Positions 1 through 8,385 of a stretch of 64,000 bases of DNA are shown here, in pieces. The stretch spans positions 4,464,001 to 4,528,000 of the forward strand of contig NZ_PDBX01000001.1 in the NCBI RefSeq assembly GCF_002564105.1. Direction: 5' to 3'. The stretch comes from Collimonas sp. PA-H2. Lineage in GTDB: Bacteria; Pseudomonadota; Gammaproteobacteria; Burkholderiales; Burkholderiaceae_D. How positions within the stretch are numbered: position 1 is the stretch's first letter; the number at the start of each line of letters is the position of its first letter. The position numbers were made by a program, and so were the translations under genes. The notes under the pieces were generated by a model. That model searched no databases, had not been told where the DNA came from, and saw only the letters and a list, made by a program, of their open reading frames with translations.

Positions 1-457
1 TCTTGGCTTCTTTCAGGACGTTGCCCGAAGTGTTGCCCTTGACCGCTGGCTCCGAGTAGATCACCTGGCGCTGGATCGTGGTCGGCAGTTCGACCGAGAT
101 TGCCTTGCCGTCGTAAAACACGGCTTCGCATTCCATGCCGTCTTTCAGGTAGTGCAGGGCGTCGCCCAGGTTTTCTTCTTCGATTTCGTATTGTTCGTAA
201 TCAGCGTCCATGAACACGAACAGCGGATCGGCAAAGTACGAATAGGTGACCGGCTTCTTGTCGAGCACGACCACGTCGAACTTGTCGTCGCCGCGGAAAA
301 CGTTTTCCATCGGGGCGTTGGTCAGCAGGTTCTTCAGTTTCCACTTGTAGGTGAAGCCCGTGCGGCTCGAACCGTTGACGTCAGAGCGCAGGACGATCAT
401 AGGCTTGCTGTCAACCATGATGATGTTGCCGACACGAATTTCTTTTGCTGGTTTCAT
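1..457 (-). CDS. efp: Elongation factor P, 3' end cut by window edge
   Basis: Elongation factor P relieves ribosome stalling at polyproline stretches. The 152 residues present start [11 protein letters not shown] and cover the KOW-like N-terminal domain and part of the OB domain; the rest lies beyond base 1 (the family is about 185 aa). The tip of the N-terminal loop reads NGSSRTG, and its arginine is residue 32, the position that EarP rhamnosylates in EF-Ps of this type. Lysine-type EF-Ps modified by EpmA carry Lys at the equivalent position. earP lies 138 bp upstream on the same strand, so enzyme and substrate are adjacent. Confidence 0.97.
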   Translation of the reverse strand, partial: MKPAKEIRVGNIIMVDSKPMIVLRSDVNGSSRTGFTYKWKLKNLLTNAPMENVFRGDDKFDVVVLDKKPVTYSYFADPLFVFMDADYEQYEIEEENLGDALHYLKDGMECEAVFYDGKAISVELPTTIQRQVIYSEPAVKGNTSGNVLKEAK

Positions 458-595
458 AGCGAATATACGTAAAAAGTAGGTTGCATAAAAATCATCTGTA
501 GCCTACTGGCAGGAAGCACCGCAAGCCCACGTATGATTGAATTTTAGAATGCGTCAAAAATTAGCCCTATATTTTAACCCATTTTTCCATGCCCC

Positions 596-1765
596 TTACT
601 TAACTGTTTCGGCGAACTTGCATAAATTGGAGGCGAGGTCGCCATTTGCCAACAGTTGTTGCTCCCAATTAGTAGACAGTCTGGCAATTTCCGGTAGTTC
701 AGCCTCGAAGCGGCGCCATGCCGCGTTCCAGTCGACGGCTTCGCCGGCGGCGCCATTCCATCCCAAAGAAAACGCGACCAGGCTGGGAGTTTTGGCGCTA
801 GTGGCCTGCAGGAAGGCATTCAGCTTGACGTGGTGCAAATCCTTGTCCTGCGGATAGATATGCCAGATGAAGGGTTTTGCTGCCCACTGCGCACGCACGA
901 AGGAATCCTCGCCGCGGACGAAATTGAGGTCGCAGGCCCACAGCAGCTTGTCGTAATCAGGTTGCGGCACGAAGGGCAGTACGCGCAGCGTCAGCCCACC
1001 GCGGGTGGCGCTGGCGCCTGCGGTCGCGGCTTGTCCGAGAAATGCCTGGACGGCATCGGCGGCCACGCCTTCCGGCACCAGGCAGGTGATCGTCCGGCTG
1101 CTGTTTTGCCAGGTTGCGAACAGCTCGGCAACCGGGGCCTGGGGATAGCAGAACAGGGAGATTTTGAGGGATGCCATCTCTGCCGGCGTGACGCCGAATT
1201 GCCCGAGAAAAACGGCCATCGCCGCCGCATCCTGCTGGAATGCCCCGCGCTGCCGGAGCAATCCTGATTCCAGCGGCAAGCCGCCGGTGCGGCTGGTGAA
1301 GCCGGGAAAGAAGAAATATTTGGTCAAGGATTGCGGCTGCGGCGACGACAAGGCATGGCAGCCTTCCACCCATTCTTCCGCGCTCAGTCCTTCCAGGTTC
1401 AGCCACACCGGACGCGGACTGCGTTCCGACATGGCCTTGATGTAGCCGGGTGGGATGTCGCAGGCAAAAAACTCGATCACGATAGCGGCCACGTCTTGCG
1501 CGCTGAATGCGCCTTGCTGGTCGCGCCAGTGGCGTACCGTGACGCCGCTGATCAGCTGCAGTTCGCGATCGACGTCGACTTCCGGGCAAATCCGCCGGAA
1601 ACTCGGCAAGTCGTCGACCCACAGGGTCACGGCAATCCCGTGTTCCTGCTCCAGCTGCCGCGCCAGGCGCCAGCAGATCCCGATGTCGCCATAGTTGTCG
1701 ACGACCTTGCAAAACAAGGCCAGGGTTGTTGGCGGGCGCTGGTCGGATGGGGATTTCGGCTGCAT
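596..1765 (-). CDS. earP: EF-P arginine rhamnosyltransferase EarP
   Basis: EarP transfers rhamnose from dTDP-L-rhamnose to Arg32 of EF-P. The protein is 389 aa, normal for the family. The N-terminal motif VVDNYGDIGICWRLARQL (residues 21-38) carries the two aspartates (Asp23 and Asp27) that match catalytic positions of characterised EarPs. The C-terminal nucleotide-sugar-binding stretch RGEDSFVRAQWAAKPFIWHI is also clear. The frame is open well upstream, but the ATG at 1765 (MQPKSPSD) gives the usual length; the upstream extension does not look protein-like. It precedes efp on the same strand, the common earP-efp arrangement. Confidence 0.93.
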   Translation of the reverse strand: MQPKSPSDQRPPTTLALFCKVVDNYGDIGICWRLARQLEQEHGIAVTLWVDDLPSFRRICPEVDVDRELQLISGVTVRHWRDQQGAFSAQDVAAIVIEFFACDIPPGYIKAMSERSPRPVWLNLEGLSAEEWVEGCHALSSPQPQSLTKYFFFPGFTSRTGGLPLESGLLRQRGAFQQDAAAMAVFLGQFGVTPAEMASLKISLFCYPQAPVAELFATWQNSSRTITCLVPEGVAADAVQAFLGQAATAGASATRGGLTLRVLPFVPQPDYDKLLWACDLNFVRGEDSFVRAQWAAKPFIWHIYPQDKDLHHVKLNAFLQATSAKTPSLVAFSLGWNGAAGEAVDWNAAWRRFEAELPEIARLSTNWEQQLLANGDLASNLCKFAETVK

Positions 1766-1907
1766 GGTCTGATGATTCAAGATTCGGTTATTAATAATCG
1801 CGGGCATTTTTTTATCGCAGGGCGGTGTCGTATCTGGTCCGCTAGTGTAATAATGCCAGCCCCGTATGATACAGGACCCAAATACAGGACCATGAGGACC
1901 ATAAAAG

Positions 1908-2159
1908 ATGACGAATGAGCGAGACCTGATTGCCAACCTGACGCTGGCGGTGATCGATCTGGCAGGGGCGGTGGCGCAGATCGCTGAAACCATGCCGGAA
2001 CATACCAGGGCGCAGATCAACGATTCCCTGAATGTGGCGGTGACCAAGCTGGAGCAGGTCGCCATCGCCATCAGCGTTGACGATGGCGCGCCGGCCGATG
2101 AGGTCGGTCCTGCCGATCACGCTGAAGCGGCGGCGCCGCAGGAAAGCTGCGCGGCCTGA
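1908..2159 (+). CDS. Small hypothetical protein, 83 aa
   Basis: Unrecognised acidic, Ala-rich protein beginning MTNERDLIANLTLAVIDLAG. Residues 1-60 look mostly helical and amphipathic, followed by a disordered Ala/Glu-rich tail (PADHAEAAAPQ). No signal peptide or membrane span. A GAGGACC sequence about 8-10 bases before the ATG could act as ribosome binding site. It is transcribed away from earP, and the gap between the two starts (about 140 bp) can hold divergent promoters. Codon use fits the neighbourhood and no longer ORF competes. Function unknown. Confidence 0.6.
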   Translation: MTNERDLIANLTLAVIDLAGAVAQIAETMPEHTRAQINDSLNVAVTKLEQVAIAISVDDGAPADEVGPADHAEAAAPQESCAA

Positions 2160-2231
2160 AGCTGGCGTCTCCCGGCCGCAATATAGCGGCTGGTCCCGGT
2201 GTTGCATTTCGCAGCACATGTACCACATCCT

Positions 2232-2248
2232 TGTTCAATAACTGAACA
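2232..2248. promoter_or_regulatory. Inverted repeat, candidate AcoR enhancer site
   Basis: TGTTCA-ATAAC-TGAACA is a perfect 6-bp inverted repeat centred about 95 bp upstream of the -24 element at 2335. This is the usual distance for an upstream activating sequence of a sigma-54 activator. Assignment to the AcoR-like protein at 4607 is inference. Confidence 0.5.
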
Positions 2249-2334
2249 TCTTCCTGGTGTCCAGACAGCCATCCGAAACGGATATTCCCCCTCTCTTGCC
2301 TGCTGTTTGGCGGCTCCTGGCACGCGCCGGCGGC

Positions 2335-2350
2335 TGGCACGTTCATTGCG
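2335..2350 (+). promoter_or_regulatory. Sigma-54 (-24/-12) promoter of the aldehyde dehydrogenase gene
   Basis: TGGCACG-TTCA-TTGC matches the RpoN consensus TGGCACR-N4-TTGCW in both the GG and GC elements with exact spacing. The predicted start (about 2361) leaves a leader of about 55 bases before the ATG at 2417. A cognate sigma-54 activator gene lies about 2.2 kb downstream. Confidence 0.85.
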
Positions 2351-2416
2351 CCATGTCAGGTGTAGTTTGTTCAGAACCACTCCAGACAATGACTCCAACC
2401 AAGGCCAGAGGACGAC

Positions 2417-3937
2417 ATGAATCTCGCAGACATCAGCAAGCTAGCTACCCGCAATCCATTCAAGCAACGTTACGACAATTTCATCGGCGGCAAGTTTGTG
2501 CCGCCGGTCAAGGGTGAGTATTTCGAGAATGTCAGCCCGGTGATCGGCAAGACCTTCTGCGAAATCGCCCGTTCCAGCGCGGAAGACATCGAACTGGCGC
2601 TGGACGCCGCCCATGCCGCCAAGGCCGCCTGGGGCAAGACCTCGCCGGCCGAGCGCGCCAATATCCTGAACAAGATCGCCGACCGCATGGAAGCCAACCT
2701 GGAATTGCTGGCGATCGCCGAAACCATCGACAACGGCAAGCCGATCCGCGAAACCACTGCGGCTGACATCCCGCTGGCGATCGACCACTTCCGCTATTTC
2801 GCCGGCTGCATCCGCGCCCAGGAAGGTTCGGTGGCGACCATCGACGAGCAGACCTATGCCTACCATTTCCATGAACCGCTGGGCGTGGTCGGCCAGATCA
2901 TTCCCTGGAACTTCCCGATCCTGATGGCGGTGTGGAAGCTGGCGCCGGCGCTGGCGGCCGGCAATTGCGTGGTGATCAAGCCGGCCGAGCAGACGCCGGC
3001 CTCGATCATGGTCTGGATCGAGCTGGTGCAAGACTTGCTGCCTCCCGGTGTCCTGAATATCGTCAACGGCTTCGGCCTGGAAGCCGGCAAGCCGCTGGCC
3101 TCCAGCAAGCGCATCGCCAAGATCGCTTTCACCGGCGAGACCACCACCGGCCGCCTGATCATGCAATATGCTTCGCAAAACATCATTCCTGTGACGCTGG
3201 AGCTGGGCGGCAAATCGCCCAATGTGTTCTTTGCCGATGTGATGGACCAGGACGATGCCTTCTTCGACAAATGCCTGGAAGGCTTCGCCATGTTTGCGCT
3301 GAACCAGGGCGAGGTCTGCACCTGTCCTTCGCGCGCGTTGATCCAGGAATCGATCTACGACCGTTTCATTGAGCGGGCATTGAAACGGGTCAAGGCCATC
3401 AAGCAGGGCAATCCGCTTGACAGCGCAACCATGATCGGCGCCCAGGCTTCGCAGGAGCAGCTGGAAAAAATCATGTCTTACATCGACATCGGCAAGCAGG
3501 AGGGCGCCAAGCTGCTCACCGGCGGCGCGCGCAAGCAACTGGGCGGTGATTTCGAAGCCGGCTTCTACGTCGAACCGACGGTATTCGAAGGCAACAACAA
3601 GATGCGCATCTTCCAGGAAGAAATCTTCGGCCCGGTGCTGTCGGTGACCACCTTCAAGGATGAGGAAGAGGCGCTGGCGCTGGCCAACGATACCTTGTAC
3701 GGGCTCGGCGCCGGTCTGTGGACGCGCGACGGCTCGCGCGCCTTCCGCATGGGGCGCGGGATCCAGGCCGGCCGCGTCTGGACCAATTGCTATCATCTGT
3801 ATCCGGCCCATGCAGCGTTTGGCGGCTACAAGCAATCCGGCATCGGCCGCGAAAACCACAAGATGATGCTGGATCATTATCAGCAGACCAAGAACCTGCT
3901 GGTCAGCTACAGTCCTGACGCCATGGGCTTTTTCTAA
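2417..3937 (+). CDS. NAD-dependent aldehyde dehydrogenase, AcoD/ExaC type
   Basis: Oxidises aldehydes, probably acetaldehyde or related short-chain aldehydes, to acids with NAD. The 506 aa length is standard. Visible motifs are PWNFP (NAD-binding region), [19 protein letters not shown] with the catalytic Glu, and NQGEVCTC with the catalytic Cys. The sequence most resembles the ExaC/AcoD/AldB group used in ethanol or acetoin breakdown. It follows a sigma-54 promoter and precedes a DUF779 gene and an acoR-type activator, a conserved grouping. The ATG at 2417 follows an AGAGGACG ribosome binding site. Substrate is inferred from family and context. Confidence 0.93.
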   Translation: MNLADISKLATRNPFKQRYDNFIGGKFVPPVKGEYFENVSPVIGKTFCEIARSSAEDIELALDAAHAAKAAWGKTSPAERANILNKIADRMEANLELLAIAETIDNGKPIRETTAADIPLAIDHFRYFAGCIRAQEGSVATIDEQTYAYHFHEPLGVVGQIIPWNFPILMAVWKLAPALAAGNCVVIKPAEQTPASIMVWIELVQDLLPPGVLNIVNGFGLEAGKPLASSKRIAKIAFTGETTTGRLIMQYASQNIIPVTLELGGKSPNVFFADVMDQDDAFFDKCLEGFAMFALNQGEVCTCPSRALIQESIYDRFIERALKRVKAIKQGNPLDSATMIGAQASQEQLEKIMSYIDIGKQEGAKLLTGGARKQLGGDFEAGFYVEPTVFEGNNKMRIFQEEIFGPVLSVTTFKDEEEALALANDTLYGLGAGLWTRDGSRAFRMGRGIQAGRVWTNCYHLYPAHAAFGGYKQSGIGRENHKMMLDHYQQTKNLLVSYSPDAMGFF

Positions 3938-4014
3938 AGCCGCGCGGTCCTGCCTGGCAAGCGGCAGGCAGGACCGTTTTTGCCACCAGTTGCGTGCTAC
4001 CTGCAAGGTCAATC

Positions 4015-4413
4015 ATGCCCTCGATTATCGCCCGCGTCAGCGCCACCGCCGCCGCACTCGACCTGTTGCGCAGCCTCAGGCAAAAGCATGGTCCGGTGAT
4101 GTTTTTCCAATCGGGCGGCTGCTGCGACGGCAGTTCGCCCATGTGCTACGCGCTGGGAGAATTCCAGGTCGGCGATGCCGATGTCTATCTGGGCGACCTG
4201 GACGGCGCGCCGTTCTACATCGGCGCAGAGCAGTTTGAATACTGGAAGCACACCCAGCTGATCATCGATGTCGTGCAGGGCAACGGCGGCATGTTTTCCC
4301 TGGAAAACGGCAGCGGCCTCAGGTTTCTCAGCCGCTCGCGCTTGTTCAGCGATGACGAATATGCCAGGGTGGCCGAAACTCCTTTGTTATTGGGTAGCCA
4401 GTCTGGCAACTGA
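4015..4413 (+). CDS. DUF779 family protein
   Basis: Small soluble protein of 132 aa with the Cys-rich motif SGGCCDGSSPMC near residues 30-41, typical of DUF779. Members are often found beside AcoD/ExaC-type aldehyde dehydrogenases; their function is not established. The cysteine cluster could bind metal or take part in redox chemistry (inference). The gene lies 77 bp after the dehydrogenase on the same strand and is probably cotranscribed. The ATG at 4015 is preferred over 3994 because AAGGT lies about 6 bases upstream and the protein then begins MPSIIARV. Confidence 0.85.
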   Translation: MPSIIARVSATAAALDLLRSLRQKHGPVMFFQSGGCCDGSSPMCYALGEFQVGDADVYLGDLDGAPFYIGAEQFEYWKHTQLIIDVVQGNGGMFSLENGSGLRFLSRSRLFSDDEYARVAETPLLLGSQSGN

Positions 4414-4606
4414 TGCCGCTGTCCCGGTTGCATGGCGCCTGTCTGGCAGGTGGCAGGGGTTTCCCCGTCTTGCGCGACCATACTGCGCCGTGCGCCGCAG
4501 TTTAATCACATCGATAGTCATTCGAAGGTAGACTAAGGGTTAATTACCTCTAGAGGCGCGTCAGCGCCCGACGCACAGGCGGGCATTGCCGGCCGAAGGA
4601 GACCCG

Positions 4607-6517
4607 ATGAGTGACCTCTCATGCAACCGGCCGGCGCAGCGCTTTGCGCTGGCGGCCAGCGACCCCGGCGTGATCGAGAAATCGCACCAGCGTTCCAGCG
4701 CGTACGGCCTGGCGCGGCAGGACAAGCCCGATATCGGGCCGCTCGGCGCGGCTGCCCTGTCCTTGCTGCTGGAGCAGAACCATGCGCTGTACACGCATGC
4801 CTTGCCGGTCATGGAAACGCTGTACGAGCAGATCATCAATACCCACAACATGGTGCTGCTGACCGATGCCAGCGGCGTCATCGTGCATGCGCTGGGCGAC
4901 GACGATTTCCTGGTCAAGGCCGAGCGGGTGGCGCTGAATCCGGGCGTGGCCTGGTCCGAACAAAGCAAGGGCACCAACGCCATCGGCACCGCGCTGGCGG
5001 AGCGGGCGCCGACCACGGTGCATGCCGACGCCCATTACCTGCAGGCCAACCATTTCCTGACTTGTTCGGCAGCGCCGATCTTCGACCACCAAGGCAAGAT
5101 CCTCGGCGTACTGGATGTCAGCGGCGACCGCGACAGCTACCACAAGCACACCATGGCGCTGGTGCGGATGTCGGCGCAGATGATCGAGAACCAGCTGTTT
5201 ACCGCCGCGTTTGAAAATGCGGTCACCTTGCATTTCCACAGCCGTCCCGAATTCGTCGGCACGCTGATGGAGGGCATCGCCTGCTTTACGCCGGGCGGGC
5301 GTTTCCTGTCCGCCAACCGCAGCGCCTTGTTCCAGCTCGGCTTGCCGCTGACGGCATTGCAGTCGCATACCTTCAGCTCGCTGTTCGGCTTGCCGGTATC
5401 GACCTTGTTCGATCATTATCGAACGGCGGCGCCGGGCTTGCTTGATCTTTGCCTGCACAGCGGCGTCAGAGTGTCTGCGAAAGCAGAGCTGAGGCTGTCG
5501 AACAGCGTGTTCCAGCATTTCAGCGAAGTCCGGCCGGCGGCGGATGCCGCCGCGCCGGCGCCGTCGAAATCGCCACCGCGGCTCTCCAGTCTGCGTTACC
5601 TGAATACCGGCGATCCGCAGATGGCGGCGCTGATCGGCAAGCTGGACAAGGTAAGAGGGCGCGACATCCCGGTGCTGATCACCGGCGAAACCGGCACCGG
5701 CAAGGAATTGCTGGCGCAGGCGATCCACAACGATTCACCGCGCCGGCATGGCGCTTTCGTCGCGGTCAATTGCGCATCGATTCCGGAAACGCTGATCGAG
5801 TCTGAGCTGTTCGGCTACGAAGAGGGAGCATTTACCGGCGCCCGGAAAAAAGGCGGCCAGGGCAAGATCCTGCAAGCCAACGGCGGCACCTTGTTCCTGG
5901 ATGAAATCGGCGATATGCCACTGGCCTTGCAGGCGCGCCTGCTGCGCGTGCTGCAGGAACGGATGGTGACGCCGCTGGGCAGCACCAAGTCGATTCCGGT
6001 CAACCTGGCGCTGATCTGCGCCACCAACCGCAACCTGCGCGAGCTGATTGCCGCCAGCCTGTTCCGCGAGGACCTGTACTATCGCCTGAACGGGCTGGTG
6101 GTCAAGCTGCCGGCCTTGCGCGAACGTTCCGACCTTGAGGCCATCGTTAACAAGCTGCTGCTGGAAGAGCCCGGCGGCGAGCCTTGCTGTACGGTTGCGC
6201 CGGATATCATGGCACTGTTCCATCGCCACGGCTGGCCGGGCAATTTCCGCCAATTGAGCAACCTGCTCAGGACCGCGGTGGTGATGGCCGGCGCCGACCG
6301 CGTGATCCGGTTGGAGCACTTGCCTGACGATTTCCTGGAAGACGTGCAAGCGTTACCGCCGGCAGCGCTTAACGCTGCCGGCAGCGGCAGCCTGGAGGAT
6401 CTGGCGCAAACGGCTGTAAGGCAGGCGTTTGAGGCCAGCGGCGGCAACGTTTCCGCTACCGCCAAGGCCCTGGGGGTGTCGCGCAATACGGTGTACCGCA
6501 AGCTGAACCTGCGTTGA
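4607..6517 (+). CDS. acoR: Sigma-54 dependent activator, AcoR family
   Basis: Enhancer-binding protein of 636 aa that activates RpoN promoters. Order of domains: N-terminal region with a GAF-type sensor (about residues 70-195), AAA+ ATPase with Walker A GETGTGKE and the sigma-54 contact loop GAFTGA, and a C-terminal Fis-type helix-turn-helix ending SATAKALGVSRNTVYRKL. The architecture and N-terminus match AcoR-type regulators of acetoin and alcohol metabolism. The likely target is the sigma-54 promoter at 2335. The ATG at 4607 has GAAGGAGA just upstream and is preferred over 4586. A perfect CCTCTAGAGG palindrome (4547-4556) lies in its leader. Confidence 0.92.
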   Translation: MSDLSCNRPAQRFALAASDPGVIEKSHQRSSAYGLARQDKPDIGPLGAAALSLLLEQNHALYTHALPVMETLYEQIINTHNMVLLTDASGVIVHALGDDDFLVKAERVALNPGVAWSEQSKGTNAIGTALAERAPTTVHADAHYLQANHFLTCSAAPIFDHQGKILGVLDVSGDRDSYHKHTMALVRMSAQMIENQLFTAAFENAVTLHFHSRPEFVGTLMEGIACFTPGGRFLSANRSALFQLGLPLTALQSHTFSSLFGLPVSTLFDHYRTAAPGLLDLCLHSGVRVSAKAELRLSNSVFQHFSEVRPAADAAAPAPSKSPPRLSSLRYLNTGDPQMAALIGKLDKVRGRDIPVLITGETGTGKELLAQAIHNDSPRRHGAFVAVNCASIPETLIESELFGYEEGAFTGARKKGGQGKILQANGGTLFLDEIGDMPLALQARLLRVLQERMVTPLGSTKSIPVNLALICATNRNLRELIAASLFREDLYYRLNGLVVKLPALRERSDLEAIVNKLLLEEPGGEPCCTVAPDIMALFHRHGWPGNFRQLSNLLRTAVVMAGADRVIRLEHLPDDFLEDVQALPPAALNAAGSGSLEDLAQTAVRQAFEASGGNVSATAKALGVSRNTVYRKLNLR

Positions 6518-6526
6518 TAGCCAGGC

Positions 6527-7042
6527 TCAGGGCGGTTGCAGCCGGAAGCGTGCATGCTCCAGCAGATGGCGCACGATCAGCCGGTGGAAAGGCTTGATCG
6601 TCGCCAGATAGCTGCGTCCCAGCAAGTTGTTGGTCTTGACGATGGTCGAGAGCGTCACTTGCGTTGCCTCCGGGCCGTCCGGCGCGACTCTGATGCTGAT
6701 GCGGAAATCCAGGTGGTTGTCGTCGAATCCCAGCACCACTTCGCGATCCGATTGCGCCACCAGCGGGAAGCCGCCCAACGTATGCGGCAGCGCACGCGGA
6801 TCGTCGACGCCGAATTCCACCGTGCGCAGCCGGAACAAACTCATCACGCGGTTGCGGGTCGCCATCAGTTGTCTGATCCAGCCGGGCGGATGCTTGATGA
6901 TGGCCTCGGCGGCCTGTCTGGCGCTCAGGCCGGGAAGGCTGGCCAGGACCTGGTAGGCATCGACAAAATCATGGTCAGGCAAGAGCGCCTCGCACTCCGC
7001 GCTGGGGGCAACCAGGTTTGCCACGGCATAGGCGGCGCTCAT
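6527..7042 (-). CDS. DUF2867 domain protein
   Basis: Protein of 171 aa resembling DUF2867, the domain also found at the C-terminus of some NAD-binding epimerase-like proteins and related to the START/SRPBCC-like fold (family knowledge). The stretch PPGWIRQLMATRNRVMSLF is typical. Its ATG overlaps the cydX stop codon in ATGA, so it is translationally coupled to the cytochrome bd operon and is probably its last gene. It converges on acoR with 9 bases between. A role linked to the oxidase is suggested only by position. Confidence 0.8.
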   Translation of the reverse strand: MSAAYAVANLVAPSAECEALLPDHDFVDAYQVLASLPGLSARQAAEAIIKHPPGWIRQLMATRNRVMSLFRLRTVEFGVDDPRALPHTLGGFPLVAQSDREVVLGFDDNHLDFRISIRVAPDGPEATQVTLSTIVKTNNLLGRSYLATIKPFHRLIVRHLLEHARFRLQPP

Positions 7043-7212
7043 TTCTTGCGCGCCCGTGCTTGTTCATGTTCGGCCGCCGCGCTTTCAAAGCGTTCGCGCG
7101 TGGTTTCTTCATCCCTGCTGCCGAAGGCGTAATTGGCCTCCAGCCACATAACGTTGATGATGCCGAACGCCAGCGCCAGGCCGACTCCTAATATCCATGC
7201 GAAATACCACAT
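7039..7212 (-). CDS. cydX: Cytochrome bd oxidase small subunit CydX
   Basis: Single-span protein of 57 aa that stabilises cytochrome bd. It begins MWYFAWILGVGLALAFG and continues IINVMWLEA, the CydX/YbgT pattern with one N-terminal transmembrane helix and the conserved W and E. A longer charged tail (RERFESAAAEHEQARARKK) follows. An AGGAGA ribosome binding site sits 5-6 bases before the start. It lies 21 bp after cydB and its stop overlaps the next gene. Confidence 0.93.
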   Translation of the reverse strand: MWYFAWILGVGLALAFGIINVMWLEANYAFGSRDEETTRERFESAAAEHEQARARKK

Positions 7213-7233
7213 AATCTTCTCCTGTCCGTGCGC

Positions 7234-8373
7234 TTAATAAGCAGTGTGTTCGTTGTCTTCGATATGCTTGAGCGTGACCTTGCCGCGCATGACCCGGTAC
7301 ACCCAGCTTGTATAAAGCATGATGATCGGCAGCATGATGACCACCACCCAGAACATGATGCCTAGCGTCTTGTGGCTGGATACCGCATCCCAGATCGTCA
7401 GGCTGCTGTTGGGAGCTAGCGAAGACGGCATGATGAACGGGAACAGCGAGGCGCCGGCAGTGAGGATAATGGCGGTCACACAAAGGCCGCTGGACAGGAA
7501 TGCTGCCATGGCCTTGTTGGCGGCGCTGAACACTACGCACAGCAAAGCGCCGGCTACTGCAATGATCGGCAAGGCCCAGATCGCAGGCCAGCGTGCGTAG
7601 TTGTCGAGCCAGGCGCCGTTGGCAGTAGTCACGGTCTTGACAATAGGCATGAAGGCGCTGTTGGCGTCCGGCATGCCGGTGATGCGGTAGCCGTGGATGC
7701 CGAAAGCCACCCAGAAGCCGCCTGCCACGAACAACAGCACTGTCACCAGCCCGGCGACCTTGGCGACGCCGCGCGCCCGCTGGGCGATCAGGGCATCGGT
7801 CTTGACTTGCAGGTAAGCCGCGCCGTGCATCAGCAGCATGGCGACGCTCAGCAGGCCAGCCAGCAAGCCGAAGGGATTGAGCAGCTGGAAGAAGTTGCCG
7901 GTGTATTCCACCCGCATGGTGTCGTCGTAGTGGAAAGGCACGCCGAGGAACAGGTTGCCGAAGGCGACGCCGAAAATCAGCGGCGGCACGAACCCGCCGG
8001 CGAACAAGCCCCAGTCCCAGGCATTGCGCCAGCGCGTATCGGCCACCTTGCTGCGATAGTCGAAGCCGACCGGGCGGAAGAACAGCGAGAACAGCAGCAG
8101 CATCAAGGCCACATAGAAACCCGAGAACGCCGCGCCGTAGACCAGCGGCCAGGCCGCGAAGATGGCGCCGCCGGCGGTGATGAACCAGGTCTGGTTGCCT
8201 TCCCAGGTGCTGCCTATCGAATTGATGACGACCCGGCGTTCGGCATCGGTCTTGCCGATAAAGGGCAGCATCATGCCGACCCCGAAGTCGAAGCCGTCAG
8301 TGAGGGCGAAACCGATCAACAGCACGCCGACAAAGCCCCACCAGATTACTTTCAAGGTTTCATAGTCAAACAT
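7234..8373 (-). CDS. cydB: Cytochrome bd ubiquinol oxidase subunit II
   Basis: Integral membrane subunit (379 aa) of the high-affinity quinol oxidase, paired with CydA. It starts MFDYETLKVIWWGFVGVLLIGFALTDGFD, the family signature, and continues with GSTWEGNQTWFITAGGAIFAAWP, also diagnostic. Length and about eight to nine membrane spans agree with CydB. It lies 12 bp downstream of cydA. Confidence 0.97.
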   Translation of the reverse strand: MFDYETLKVIWWGFVGVLLIGFALTDGFDFGVGMMLPFIGKTDAERRVVINSIGSTWEGNQTWFITAGGAIFAAWPLVYGAAFSGFYVALMLLLFSLFFRPVGFDYRSKVADTRWRNAWDWGLFAGGFVPPLIFGVAFGNLFLGVPFHYDDTMRVEYTGNFFQLLNPFGLLAGLLSVAMLLMHGAAYLQVKTDALIAQRARGVAKVAGLVTVLLFVAGGFWVAFGIHGYRITGMPDANSAFMPIVKTVTTANGAWLDNYARWPAIWALPIIAVAGALLCVVFSAANKAMAAFLSSGLCVTAIILTAGASLFPFIMPSSLAPNSSLTIWDAVSSHKTLGIMFWVVVIMLPIIMLYTSWVYRVMRGKVTLKHIEDNEHTAY

Positions 8374-8385
8374 GGCGGTTTCTCC

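Noticed and set aside
2441..4012. 523-aa minus-strand ORF opposite the aldehyde dehydrogenase
   Set aside because: Composition (Arg/His/Gln-rich, no motifs) and exact overlap with a clear gene show it is an antisense shadow of GC-rich codons.
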